Source: Actinomycetota bacterium
GTDB lineage: Bacteria > Actinomycetota > Thermoleophilia > BMS3ABIN01
DNA: 64,000 bases
Direction of reading: 5' to 3'
Assembly (NCBI GenBank): GCA_016235065.1
Contig: JACRMB010000002.1
Span: 124,001 to 188,000, forward strand
How positions within the stretch are numbered: the first letter of the stretch is position 1; the number at the start of each line of letters is the position of its first letter. Made by a program: the position numbers and the translations under genes. The notes beneath the pieces were generated by a model, which was not told where the DNA came from, did no database searches, and saw nothing but the letters and a program-made list of their open reading frames with translations. Positions 1 to 8,836 of this stretch are shown here, piece by piece.

Positions 1-1
1 G

Positions 2-715
2 CGCAGCGCCAGGAACATCGTCGACGAATTCATATGGCTGAACCGTGACTTTGGTGTTTCCATGTTTTCTTTCCGGGACCCCTCTATGATCTGTAACAGG
101 CGCCGTCTTCTGGAAATCTGTGAACTGGTCGTTGCCAACGGTCTCGATATAGCCTGGACCTGTAGCGCCCGCGCTAACGAAGTGGATTCAGAAATGCTGG
201 CAGCGATGAAGCGAGCCGGCTGCCGCGCCATACAGTATGGCATCGAGGTCGGCAACGCCGACATGCTCATGGAGATCAAGAACATCACCAGAGAGAAGGT
301 AGCTGCTGCGGTGCAGGCGACTCGCAAGGCCGGTATCCATGCCCATGGCTATTTTCTTTTTGGTTTTATGAAAGAGACTCCGGAGACCATCGAGGACACT
401 ATCGATTTCGCCTGTTCACTTTCTCTGGATAGCGCAGGTTTTGCGGTCATGGTGCCATTCCCAGGCACCAGGGAATTTGAGGACTTCAAGAGGGAAGGTC
501 TGCTTCTGACTGAGGATTGGCAGGATTACAATGTCACTGCCAAACCTGTCTACCGTCATAAAAACCTGACTGACGAGCAGCTACGGGCGGCGCCCCGGCG
601 CGCCTATCGTCGCTTCTACATGAGGCCGAGCATCATCCTGCGGCATGCGAAGTTGATCACATCTCCCAGGATTCTGATTAATTATCTGAAGAGCGCCCGG
701 CTGATGTTCAGGTAG
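2..715 (+). CDS. Radical SAM protein, C-terminal part (cut by window edge)
   Basis: The open frame is already running at base 2, so the N-terminus, including any B12-binding domain and the CxxxCxxC cluster, lies outside the window. What remains is the second half of a radical SAM TIM barrel. It has the strand that reads IAWTCSARAN, the AGCRAIQYGIEVGN segment, and the FLFGFMKETPETIEDTIDFA and PFPGTREFED segments typical of B12-dependent radical SAM (BchE/PqqE-like) enzymes. The basic C-terminal tail with RRAYRRFYMRPSII is almost the same as the tail of the complete paralogue at 4763-6238 (RRFYSRPGFIFHR). The gene runs convergently into the glycosyltransferase gene at 764-2446. It is probably part of the same surface-molecule biosynthesis region. 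The substrate cannot be told from sequence. Confidence 0.8.
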   Translation, partial: RSARNIVDEFIWLNRDFGVSMFSFRDPSMICNRRRLLEICELVVANGLDIAWTCSARANEVDSEMLAAMKRAGCRAIQYGIEVGNADMLMEIKNITREKVAAAVQATRKAGIHAHGYFLFGFMKETPETIEDTIDFACSLSLDSAGFAVMVPFPGTREFEDFKREGLLLTEDWQDYNVTAKPVYRHKNLTDEQLRAAPRRAYRRFYMRPSIILRHAKLITSPRILINYLKSARLMFR

Positions 716-763
716 CAAGGTCTGTTTTCAGGCTGTCAGGCGCATCAGCAACTGCCGTCTTTC

Positions 764-2446
764 CTAAGAGCCTCCACCGGTCTCCACCCGATATACCCGA
801 AACGTCTCGACGTCGCTGTTTGAGAAAGTAAAAGGCAGCTTGCCCCAATGGCTGCCGTAGAGGCCGGCATTGACCGCCATGTTCATCACCCGGATTGGAT
901 CGTCAGACTTGATGCCGGTCGAATCCACCAGCTTCAGGCGCTCAACGACAGCATTATCAAGCGGCCAGTCCATCAGGCTGGCCCGCACAACCAGATCGCC
1001 ATCAGCCAGTTCTGTGTTCGCGGAAGTCAGATAGCTGTATCCCTCTGCTTCCATGTAATGCCGCAGACCCCATTCGCCTACGAACCAGACCTCGCCTTCG
1101 GGATGATAGCGTTCCTCGAATCCGGTGGAAAAATCCTTGTATGCCTGGGCCAGCCGGTTGTCCGCGGACGAGACGGCGATTCCAGTCATGAATGTCACAG
1201 CCACGATAACGGCTGCAACCAGGGAAACCGTCGCCGCCGATCTGATACCGGCCTCAAGCTCCCGAAAAACGAGCAACACCAGTGGCGCCAGGAATGGCAG
1301 GCTGTACTTGGCGGTCGCATGCGGCAGAAGCAGCATCACCACGCTTAACATCGCCAACAGCCAGAAAGCCAGAAAAACAAAATCAGAGTCTACCTGCCGC
1401 CGTTTGATCGCATTTGCCAGCTGCACCCACGACTCGCTGGAAATGGAAATGATCACCATGGCTGCAGCTGCCAGAAAGACCGCGAACAGGATCGCCGTTG
1501 CCAGCGGGAAAAACACGATGTGCGTGTAGTAATAATAAGACAGGGCAGCCGAGGCTGTGGCTATGGGTAAAAGCAACATCCAGCGACGGCGCTTCAGACA
1601 ATAAATGCCTGCTGCAAACAGGGGAAATACCGCTGCGCCGCCCATCTGCACGAGATTTCCTTCGACCCGATAAAGAACGCTTGAACCACCCAGGCTCAGA
1701 CCGCGGGCATGCTTGAACCGCGGCAGCGCTCCATAGCGGTAAAGGCTGTAGAGGGCATAGGCGGCAAAACCGGCTATTGGTAGCAGCAATGGCAAGGCGG
1801 TCTTCCAGGTCAGCTTCTGCTGCAGCCAGGCATAGGCCGGCAGCAGCAGGATGAGCACCAGGGCCTGGTATCCGGTAAATACAGCCAGGATCGCCGCGAT
1901 GCCGGCTAGCGCCAGCAAACGATCGTCATCGCGATCGACGCCAAAAATGTATGCGGCGACAGTAGCGAGCCAGAACGCCATCATCGGCAGATCGCCCATG
2001 AGCGTATGAGACGAGGTCATGACTGCCGGAGTCGCTAATAGCAGCATGGTGGCCAGCACCGCGTTATGAGTGAACCTGCTGGCGAGGAAGAACATCGAAA
2101 GACCTGCGACTATCGGGAAGACGATGAAGCCCAGGTGGAGAGGCAGCTCGCTGTCGCTGCCCGTGACCCGCATGATCGCTGCAAGATAGAGCTGGTCCAG
2201 CGGGGGGTGTGTATCACGGAATTCCGGAACGTCAACACCCATCAGCTGATAGTCGGGGAGATGCTGCTGAAACGGGACTTCCTGGTTGTACTTTGCGAAA
2301 TCCCAGAAGATGGCGTCATCGATATGGAAAGCCTGGCCGGCGAACGGCAGGGTCATCAGGAACACAAAAGCCAGTAACGCTCCAAGACTTAAGGCCAGCA
2401 CCAGTCGCGGCGTCCGTTCGCCGATTCCCGCCCCCAGAGGAATCAT
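764..2446 (-). CDS. GT-C membrane glycosyltransferase (ArnT/PMT, GT39-like)
   Basis: A polytopic membrane protein of 560 residues. It has a first membrane span just after the start, a large first outside loop with an acidic pair (HIDDAIFWDFAKYN) and a DTHPPLDQLYLA segment. This acidic motif plus the HPPL pattern is the signature of GT-C enzymes that use polyprenyl-phosphate sugars. About ten more hydrophobic spans follow, then a soluble C-terminal domain ending in FRVYRVETGGGS. The frame stays open to 2578, but that would overlap the upstream radical SAM gene by more than 100 bases, so the ATG at 2446, 14 bases after that gene's stop, is the better start. It is the last gene of a four-gene minus-strand cluster. 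It probably transfers a lipid-linked sugar outside the membrane; the acceptor is unknown. Confidence 0.8.
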   Translation of the reverse strand: MIPLGAGIGERTPRLVLALSLGALLAFVFLMTLPFAGQAFHIDDAIFWDFAKYNQEVPFQQHLPDYQLMGVDVPEFRDTHPPLDQLYLAAIMRVTGSDSELPLHLGFIVFPIVAGLSMFFLASRFTHNAVLATMLLLATPAVMTSSHTLMGDLPMMAFWLATVAAYIFGVDRDDDRLLALAGIAAILAVFTGYQALVLILLLPAYAWLQQKLTWKTALPLLLPIAGFAAYALYSLYRYGALPRFKHARGLSLGGSSVLYRVEGNLVQMGGAAVFPLFAAGIYCLKRRRWMLLLPIATASAALSYYYYTHIVFFPLATAILFAVFLAAAAMVIISISSESWVQLANAIKRRQVDSDFVFLAFWLLAMLSVVMLLLPHATAKYSLPFLAPLVLLVFRELEAGIRSAATVSLVAAVIVAVTFMTGIAVSSADNRLAQAYKDFSTGFEERYHPEGEVWFVGEWGLRHYMEAEGYSYLTSANTELADGDLVVRASLMDWPLDNAVVERLKLVDSTGIKSDDPIRVMNMAVNAGLYGSHWGKLPFTFSNSDVETFRVYRVETGGGS

Positions 2447-2460
2447 CCCGGCATCACGGC

Positions 2461-3555
2461 CTAGGAGGCCGCCCTGGAATGGCCCGGAAGCTCCAGGTAT
2501 TGACGGATCACCTTGCCGGACATCAATGGATTGAAGAGTATGTTTGTGACGAAATAGCATTCGTGAGAACAATAGCATCTGGTCCTGTTGATCTTGGCTC
2601 GCACCTGGTCTGCCTGCTTCGAGAAGAACACCTTACGAAAATCGTAACCCGCTTCCCGGACATTTCCCATTTTGTCTGACAGGATCTCGCACGGGAAGAT
2701 GTCGCCCACCTCGTTCATGACCGCGCCGATGCGGCCGGCATAGCACGGAAGTAGCCGCCGTCCCTGCCTGACGGTCTCATAGATGAGGCGCCGCTGCACC
2801 AGGTCCTGGGCCGTCTTCAGTCGCGCCAGGGTGAAATGGTACATCTTGGAGTTATCACCTTTCAAGTCCTCTTCGAGCCGCATTATAGCCCGGTGGTATT
2901 TTTCCAGATCGATCTCCTTATAGGCCTGATCCGCAGGATTTCCGCGCACCATCGAGATCGTGTGGGTCTCGCAGCCGGGCAGGGTGTTCACGAAGTCGAT
3001 GATCTCGTCCATCCTGTCCTGGTTCTCGCGGCAGAAGACCGTGTTTATCCCAAGTTGCAGGTTATCGTAACGCTCGCCGAGCTTTCGCAGCCGTTCATAA
3101 GTCTCCATGGCCTTGTCGAAGTTGCCCGGCGTGTCGCGCAGACGGTCGTGCTCGTCGCCGATGCCGTCCAGTGAGATCTTGCAGACGACGGCGCTCTGGG
3201 GGGACCGGGAGAGGATCTCCTCGGTCCGGGGCACGATCAGGTCCGGCGCGAAGCCGTTCGTCGGCAAAGTGATGATCACTGGATGGTTGTTGCGGTAAAA
3301 GGCATCCACCAGGTCCGGCAGGTCCTTGCGCAGGAAGATCTCGCCGCCGGAGAAAAGCAGCCAGAGCAGGTTGCCCATCGAAGCCGAGATCTTCTCGACC
3401 TCGTCCACGGTAAGCTCGTCCTGCCCGGTCTTGCGGTCCTTCCAGTAGAAACAGAAGGGGCAGCGGGCGTTGCAGCGCGAGGTCACAAAAAAGGTGAACT
3501 GAAGCGGGTCGCGCTTATAAAAAACCGAGGGTATATATCTTAAGGCTGTATACAT
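2461..3555 (-). CDS. Radical SAM protein with SPASM-like C-terminus
   Basis: A 364-residue radical SAM enzyme. The [4Fe-4S] cluster motif is CNARCPFC near residue 29 (CxxxCxxC), followed by a glycine-rich LLFSGGEIFLR segment that binds S-adenosylmethionine. The C-terminal part has further cysteines (CYAGR, FPCEIL and CYCSHECYF) in the arrangement used by SPASM/twitch domains for auxiliary Fe-S clusters. Enzymes of this type modify peptides, sugars or lipids. It lies between a GT2 and a GT-C glycosyltransferase and near two B12-type radical SAM genes, so a role in decorating a glycolipid or surface polymer is likely but is an inference. An 89-base gap separates it from the upstream GT2 gene. 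Confidence 0.85.
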   Translation of the reverse strand: MYTALRYIPSVFYKRDPLQFTFFVTSRCNARCPFCFYWKDRKTGQDELTVDEVEKISASMGNLLWLLFSGGEIFLRKDLPDLVDAFYRNNHPVIITLPTNGFAPDLIVPRTEEILSRSPQSAVVCKISLDGIGDEHDRLRDTPGNFDKAMETYERLRKLGERYDNLQLGINTVFCRENQDRMDEIIDFVNTLPGCETHTISMVRGNPADQAYKEIDLEKYHRAIMRLEEDLKGDNSKMYHFTLARLKTAQDLVQRRLIYETVRQGRRLLPCYAGRIGAVMNEVGDIFPCEILSDKMGNVREAGYDFRKVFFSKQADQVRAKINRTRCYCSHECYFVTNILFNPLMSGKVIRQYLELPGHSRAAS

Positions 3556-3644
3556 GCATCACACCTGTATCGAAAAGCTGGATCTCGGGAATCGGGAAGC
3601 TGCTGGAAAGGTCCGGACAGCCGGTCATGGTACAAGCGTACCAT

Positions 3645-4757
3645 TTACTGGTAGCGCCGGGTAAGCTTCACTTCCCACAGGTATTTCATGATTCCCATAA
3701 ATGAGCCATAGGCGACGATGTAAGGATAGACGAGCTGGTAATAGGCCATGGCCTTCAGCAGGAACATCCAGCCTTTTTCCTTCTGGATGAGACGCAGGAG
3801 GTTATAACTCATCGCGGTGTTGATCCCATACAGGAAGGCGGCTCCAACCAGCGGGTACCAGCTGCTGGTGGCGATCGCTATTACGACCAGGACGAGGTTG
3901 ATCACCTGGGTTCCGACGTTCACCTTCAATTCATAAGAAGCTGCGCCGGAATCTTTAGTCACGTCACGGTTATGCAGGGAATACATGGTCCAGTACTTGC
4001 TCTTCTTGACTGCGTTTTTCACCGATTTCTTCAGGCTGAAACGGAACATGTGCTGCACCTGGATGTCGCGCGGCATTGAGAGCTGGTAACCGGCTTTGAT
4101 CAGCCGGTGGGAAAGCTCGACGTCCTCAACGCTGGCCGCGTGCCCGATGAAATAATCTTCCTTGAAACCGCCGAACTCGTCATAGGTCTCTTTCCAGATA
4201 GCCATGCAATGCGTGGCGATATAATCCGGGTGCTCGATCTTGGTCTCTACATGGTGGATGTAGAGCGACTGGAAGATACTGAAAAAATCTTTGTCCCATG
4301 GCTCGCGGGTGTAAGCGCCGCCGACGCAGATGCTGTCGCCCTTTCTCAGCGCCTTGACGCTGCGCTCGATAGTGTCCGGCAACACGATGCAGTCGGCGTC
4401 GATGAAAAGGATTATTTCTCCGCGGGCCGCCGCGGCGCCGGCGTTGCGCGCTTTCGAGACTCCCCGGTTCTCCGGGAAGTCAATCAGCCGGAACGGATAC
4501 TTTTTCGTCAGCTCTTTGAGTACCTGGAGGCTGTTATCAGTCGAACGGTCATTGATTATGATGACCTCGAAATTCCTGGATGTGGATTCATAGAGGGCTT
4601 CCAGAACAAGCCCGATTGTATCCGCGCCATTAAAGAGCGGGATGATGACAGAGACTTCGGGGTGGGCCGGCACTACTTCGATCTGGCCGCCTGATTCAGC
4701 GTTTGCGGCGGGCGGAGTGGTAAATCCAGCCTGATTGTCGGGTGCAGGTTCAGTCAT
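3645..4757 (-). CDS. Family 2 glycosyltransferase
   Basis: A 370-residue GT-A fold enzyme. After about 33 residues of polar leader it has the N-terminal nucleotide-sugar binding segment VSVIIPLFNGADTIGLVLEAL, then VIIINDRSTDNS, the DxD metal-binding motif in LFIDADCIVL, and a later acceptor-side segment (EDVELSHRLIKAGYQL). Two hydrophobic stretches near the C-terminus (about 285-310 and 330-350) suggest membrane association, as in polyprenol-phosphate glycosyltransferases. The start lies 5 bases from the stop of the upstream B12-radical SAM gene, so the two are likely translated from one message. A plausible role is to build the lipid-linked sugar used by the GT-C enzyme downstream. Confidence 0.88.
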   Translation of the reverse strand: MTEPAPDNQAGFTTPPAANAESGGQIEVVPAHPEVSVIIPLFNGADTIGLVLEALYESTSRNFEVIIINDRSTDNSLQVLKELTKKYPFRLIDFPENRGVSKARNAGAAAARGEIILFIDADCIVLPDTIERSVKALRKGDSICVGGAYTREPWDKDFFSIFQSLYIHHVETKIEHPDYIATHCMAIWKETYDEFGGFKEDYFIGHAASVEDVELSHRLIKAGYQLSMPRDIQVQHMFRFSLKKSVKNAVKKSKYWTMYSLHNRDVTKDSGAASYELKVNVGTQVINLVLVVIAIATSSWYPLVGAAFLYGINTAMSYNLLRLIQKEKGWMFLLKAMAYYQLVYPYIVAYGSFMGIMKYLWEVKLTRRYQ

Positions 4758-4762
4758 GATTT

Positions 4763-6238
4763 CTATTTCTTTCCGCTCGCAGCTGTCTTCGCCTTCGCTG
4801 AAAGCTCTTTATTCACTGCCAGTGAGTCACGCTTGGCCCATAGCCAGAAAAAGCTCGTGGCCCCCTTTAACACAGTGCGGAAATCGTACCAGCTGCGTAC
4901 TTCGATCAGCCGATGGAAAATAAAGCCGGGGCGCGAGTAGAAGCGGCGGAAAGCCAGGGTCCGCAACTCGTCGATCTGCTCGCGCGTCATCGTGTAGGGT
5001 ACGAAAGCCCCTCCTTCGAAAGTGTAGTCGTCCGTGTTTCCGGACATGGTGCCGTACTCGTCAATATTTTCATAAAGCTCGGTGCCGGGGAAGGGCGTCA
5101 TCGAATGGAAGTTTGCGTAATGCGGATCCAGCTCGATGGCGAAATCGATGGTCTGAAGCGCTTCCTCGTACGTCTCGCCGGGGATTCCGATGATGAAAGG
5201 CGTGTAGACCTTGAGCCCGGCTTTCTTGGCGGCCTTGACCGCGGCGCGGGTCTGGTCGAGGTTGATGCCCTTCTTCATGGTGTTGAGGTTTTTCTGCACG
5301 CCGCTCTCGGCTCCGTAGAGGATGGCCCAGCAGCCAGCCTTCTTCATCTCCTTGAGCAGTTCGAGGTCCACAGTGTTCACCCGCGACGATACGTAGAAGC
5401 TGAATTTTAGCTTCCGCTCCCTGATCTGCCGGAATATCTCCATTGCCCGCTCACGATCAGCGGTAAAGGTCTCGTCAAGAAAGCGGATCTCGCGGAAACC
5501 GTAGACGTTCACCAGCTCCTCGATCTCCTTCATCACGTTCTCTACGCTGCGGAACCTGACGCGGCGCTCGCCTTTCATCTGAAAACAGTAGATACAGCGG
5601 GCCTTGCAGCCACGCGAGGTCATGACGATGGCGATGGGCTTTTCCTTGTAGCTGCCCGGCGGTGACTCATACTTCTCAAAATCTCCCAGTAATTCGCGGC
5701 GGGGGATCGGGATGGAGTCGAGGTCTTCGAGCAGCGGCCGCGGCTCGTTCTTCACAATCGAGCCATCAGCAGCGCGGTAGGCCATTCCGGCGATGCCTTC
5801 GAGGGTTTCACCTTTTTCGAGTCTGGCGATCAGCTCGGGGACGATCTCCTCGCCCTCGCAGATCACGACGGAATCCATATAAGGGCAGAGTTCGAGGCAT
5901 TTTTCCTCGATGGCTGATGGGAACGGTCCGGCGACGGTCACGTGTATTGACGGATCGACTGCCTTGATGTCCTCGGCGGTCTTCATGGCCTTGGTCCACA
6001 TCGAGGCGTTGGCGGAGACGCCCACGAATCCGGGCTTGAACTCGCGCACCTTGTCGATGATTTCCTTGTGAGTCCAGAAGGCGCCGTCTACCAGCTGGAC
6101 TTCGTGGCCTGCTTCCTGGATACAAGTCGCGATATAAAGAAGGCCGAGCGGATGCTGATAACTGATGGCTGATTTTGCCAGTTTGGAGGGATAGATATCG
6201 TCCGCTTTCCAGGACGGCAGGATGACCATTGACTTCAC
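4763..6238 (-). CDS. B12-binding-domain radical SAM protein
   Basis: A 491-residue enzyme. The N-terminal third (about 25-140) is a Rossmann-like cobalamin-binding domain (HPLGLLYIATCIQEAGHEVQLVDG, then VGVSANASMWTKAMKTAE). It lacks the classical DxHxxG base-off motif, as is common in this class. The radical SAM core follows, with GCKARCIYC (CxxxCxxC) near residue 210, REIRFLDETF, and WAILYGAESGVQ. The basic C-terminal tail resembles that of the truncated protein at 2-715. It starts with GTG, preceded by a GAGGAG ribosome site. It is the first gene of the minus-strand cluster (rSAM, GT2, SPASM-rSAM, GT-C). Known relatives catalyse methylations or rearrangements in lipid, hopanoid, pigment or antibiotic pathways; the substrate here is unknown. 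Confidence 0.88.
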   Translation of the reverse strand: MKSMVILPSWKADDIYPSKLAKSAISYQHPLGLLYIATCIQEAGHEVQLVDGAFWTHKEIIDKVREFKPGFVGVSANASMWTKAMKTAEDIKAVDPSIHVTVAGPFPSAIEEKCLELCPYMDSVVICEGEEIVPELIARLEKGETLEGIAGMAYRAADGSIVKNEPRPLLEDLDSIPIPRRELLGDFEKYESPPGSYKEKPIAIVMTSRGCKARCIYCFQMKGERRVRFRSVENVMKEIEELVNVYGFREIRFLDETFTADRERAMEIFRQIRERKLKFSFYVSSRVNTVDLELLKEMKKAGCWAILYGAESGVQKNLNTMKKGINLDQTRAAVKAAKKAGLKVYTPFIIGIPGETYEEALQTIDFAIELDPHYANFHSMTPFPGTELYENIDEYGTMSGNTDDYTFEGGAFVPYTMTREQIDELRTLAFRRFYSRPGFIFHRLIEVRSWYDFRTVLKGATSFFWLWAKRDSLAVNKELSAKAKTAASGKK

Positions 6239-6278
6239 TTAGACTGCTCCTCTTTCAATTTTGGCGGCAGCACGAATC

Positions 6279-6307
6279 ATGATAACTGTGTTCTCGAGCC
6301 GGAACAA
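6279..6307 (-). promoter_or_regulatory. Candidate promoter for the radical SAM/glycosyltransferase cluster
   Basis: Reading the minus strand there is a TTGTTC box (6307-6302), a 17-base spacer, and a TATCAT box (6284-6279, 5 of 6 to consensus). A transcript from here would have a leader of about 34 bases before the GTG at 6238. The -35 match is weak. Confidence 0.35.
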
Positions 6308-6609
6308 ACAGAGAGAAGAGCGCAAATAACACCATAGAAGACCAGTGGCCGAAGAGTATTCCCCGAGCTTCCCTCACCCCATACCTCCAAGTAAGTTTAT
6401 CAGACAAATATAGCTATTTCCACAGCTTTTATCGTGATGAGCAGTAGCTGGAAAGCAGCTTTCGGAACCTTTTAGCGCGAATTTCTCGATTGTCGGCCCC
6501 CAGCTTTTCTGCTACTCTAAAAATCCTGATTTTAACCGCGGTAGCTCGAGGTTTCTCGCCTCCAGCCTGCTACCAGGCAAGACTCCGCGATTACCCTGAG
6601 GCTGGTCCG
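6308..6609. other. Non-coding interval between divergent transcription units
   Basis: Moderately AT-rich DNA between the minus-strand cluster and the plus-strand ASKHA gene. I see no gene in it. It holds a possible plus-strand promoter: TTGTCG at 6490-6495, a 17-base spacer, TACTCT at 6513-6518. An annotation that starts the downstream gene at the TTG of base 6490 would place this -35 box inside the gene. Confidence 0.4.
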
Positions 6610-7863
6610 TTGTCTGAAACATCTGATGAGCAAAACGGAATATCTGTGGTGCCAGGCGGTTATTCTGGTGGTTCCGCTGTATCCGGTGGATATGGTGTCG
6701 CGATCGATGTGGGCACTTCGAGCATCTGGTCTCGCCTCGTGCGGCTTGATGACGACCAGATCGTGGATACGCTGGTGGTCGACAATCCTCAGCAACAGCA
6801 TGGGGCTGATATAACCAGTCGCCTTGGCTCAGCAGCCGAAAACGCAGATATCAGGGCAGCTCTCCATTCCGAAGTCATCAGGACGATGAATATCTCCGTT
6901 GAGCGCCTGTGCACCGAGGCCGGAATCACGGTCGGAGAAGTGAGAGAGATCGTGGCCGTGGGCAATTCGGCCATGTTTGCATTCATGCTGGATATGGATC
7001 CGAAGCCATTATGTGGCACTCCTTACAATCTGAAGGGCGCTGAAGATTATTTCGGGCCCGCCGGAGTGCTGGGCATCGATCCTGCGGAAGCAAGGCTGTT
7101 CATTCCGAAACCGATATTCGGCTTCGTCGGCGCCGATGCGCTAGCTGACATCCTTCTGGTCAACATGGCAAACAGTACTGAGATCGAGCTGATCGTTGAC
7201 GTGGGAACCAATTGTGAGATGGCGCTAGGTAACCGGGAGAAGATACTCGTGGCTTCGAGCCCGGCCGGGCCGGCCTATGAAGACACGCATATGTCTTTCG
7301 GCCTGTCCGCCACCGATGGCGCCATCTACAAGGCAAGGCTGGACGGCGAACGTTTTGAATATTCAGTTGTTGGCGGCGGCGAGCCCAAAGGAATCTGTGG
7401 TTCGGGTCTGATCGATATCATCGCTGAAATGCGGATAAAGGGCTGGATCGACGAGGGCGGCCGACTGCTGCGTGAAGGCCCCGTCGTGATCGCTGACGGT
7501 GAAGATCCCATTACCGTGAGTCAGCATGACATCCGTTCTTTCCAGCTGGTCAAAGCATCTGTGCACGCGGCTATCTCCGTCCTTCAGAAAAAGTTCGGAA
7601 GTGATGAGCTGGGCCGCATGCTGATCACAGGGACCTTTGGCAGCTACATCAATCTCAACAACGCCAGAGTGCTGAAGATGTTCCCCGATCTGCCGAACGA
7701 GCGTATCGAGGTTGTAGTAGACGCAGCCTGCCAGGGCGCTGTCCTGATGCTGGGCGAAGCACACCGGCGTTCGCTGGAGGGAGTCCACGCGAAGATCAGG
7801 CATGTGGCTCTCCCCCTCAACAAGGATTTCCAGGACGAGTTCATTCGCCTGATGGCTATCTAG
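6610..7863 (+). CDS. ASKHA-domain protein (DUF4445/RACo C-terminal type)
   Basis: About 417 residues with an acetate/sugar kinase-Hsc70-actin fold. The first phosphate loop reads YGVAIDVGTSS and the second LIVDVGTNCEMAL; GGGEPKGICGSGLID and MLITGTFGSYINL complete the nucleotide site. This is the C-terminal domain of the RACo family, ATP-dependent activators that reduce corrinoid proteins. Usual members carry an N-terminal plant-type [2Fe-2S] ferredoxin domain, which is absent here. I chose the TTG at 6610 because GAGG (6598-6601) lies 8 bases upstream. The frame is open back to a TTG at 6490, but those 40 residues look random and have no ribosome site. It lies divergent from B12-dependent radical SAM genes, so a link to corrinoid chemistry is possible but not shown. 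Confidence 0.82.
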   Translation: MSETSDEQNGISVVPGGYSGGSAVSGGYGVAIDVGTSSIWSRLVRLDDDQIVDTLVVDNPQQQHGADITSRLGSAAENADIRAALHSEVIRTMNISVERLCTEAGITVGEVREIVAVGNSAMFAFMLDMDPKPLCGTPYNLKGAEDYFGPAGVLGIDPAEARLFIPKPIFGFVGADALADILLVNMANSTEIELIVDVGTNCEMALGNREKILVASSPAGPAYEDTHMSFGLSATDGAIYKARLDGERFEYSVVGGGEPKGICGSGLIDIIAEMRIKGWIDEGGRLLREGPVVIADGEDPITVSQHDIRSFQLVKASVHAAISVLQKKFGSDELGRMLITGTFGSYINLNNARVLKMFPDLPNERIEVVVDAACQGAVLMLGEAHRRSLEGVHAKIRHVALPLNKDFQDEFIRLMAI

Positions 7864-7897
7864 GCCTTCATCAGCCTGTGCCGGACAGCGATTCTTG

Positions 7898-7927
7898 TTG
7901 GCGGATGCTGATAAAAACCGCTAATAT
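7898..7927 (+). promoter_or_regulatory. Candidate promoter of lepB
   Basis: TTGGCG at 7898-7903, an 18-base spacer and TAATAT at 7922-7927, each 4 of 6 to consensus. It lies in the 137-base gap before the signal peptidase gene. Confidence 0.3.
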
Positions 7928-8000
7928 GGAATCGATGTACAGATCTTCATATCGTCCCATAATACGGCTATTCAAGCTGCCGAAAATATACGGGTCTTAA

Positions 8001-8822
8001 GTGTCTGAGTCAGAATCCGGCGACAAGAATCCCAGGGAATCCTGGAACCCCGAAAAGAAAGATTTCCTCACCCCCCGTGTCAAGCATGACCGATGGGTGA
8101 CGCCGCCACCGGAATGGTGGGGCGATGAATTCGGCGGCGGCCATAATACCGAAGCGCCGCAATCCGGCCAGGAAGAGCCTTCCGGTCAGGCGCCTGCCGC
8201 CAGCGGCGCCCTGCAGGCTGACTCAGCCCAGTACCAGCGCCGTGATCCCTTCCAGACACCGGGTGGGGCCGAGCTCGAGGCGCCTCCTCAGAAGCTCGCA
8301 TTTCTTTCAATACGCAAGATCCTGCGCGATGTCGTCTTTCCGCTGCTTGTCGCCTTCATGGTTGCGATGTTCGCCCAGGCGACCGTGGCCAAACCGTACC
8401 AGATCCCTTCAGGGTCCATGTTGCCCACCATCCAGCTGCAGGATCGTATTCTTGCCAACCGGCTGGTCTACCGGCTGCATTCCGTCGAGCGCGGCGATGT
8501 CATAGTCTTCATGCCGCCGGCCTCGATCGATCCGGAGACCCCATATGTAAAACGGGTGATCGGGCTGCCGGGGGACAGGGTAGAGGTCAGCCACGGAAAG
8601 ACTTATGTGAACGGCGAGGAGTTCGCGGTTCCGACCGCCAGCAGCCCCACTTACACCAGGGCTGCAGAAACAGTTCCCGACGGGATGCTCTTTGTCCTCG
8701 GCGATAACCGCAACGAGAGTTCAGACAGCCATATCTGGGGTTACGTGCCGATGGATAACGTCATCGGCCGGGCTGATATCGTCTACTGGCCACCCAAGAA
8801 CCTGCACCTGCTGGGCAACTGA
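8001..8822 (+). CDS. lepB: Signal peptidase I
   Basis: A type I signal peptidase of 273 residues that cleaves Sec/Tat signal peptides on the outer face of the membrane. A long polar, proline-rich cytoplasmic N-terminus (1-100) is followed by one membrane span (about 110-130, FPLLVAFMVAMFAQATV). Box B holds the nucleophile in IPSGSMLPT, box D the general-base lysine in YVKRVIGLPGD, and box E is GDNRNESSDSHIWGYV. The family's serine/lysine dyad is therefore intact. The start is GTG. The N-terminal extension is long for the family but common in actinobacteria. Its presence fits a genome with many secreted proteins, several of which are encoded nearby. Confidence 0.95.
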   Translation: MSESESGDKNPRESWNPEKKDFLTPRVKHDRWVTPPPEWWGDEFGGGHNTEAPQSGQEEPSGQAPAASGALQADSAQYQRRDPFQTPGGAELEAPPQKLAFLSIRKILRDVVFPLLVAFMVAMFAQATVAKPYQIPSGSMLPTIQLQDRILANRLVYRLHSVERGDVIVFMPPASIDPETPYVKRVIGLPGDRVEVSHGKTYVNGEEFAVPTASSPTYTRAAETVPDGMLFVLGDNRNESSDSHIWGYVPMDNVIGRADIVYWPPKNLHLLGN

Positions 8823-8836
8823 AGCCTCACCTGTCA

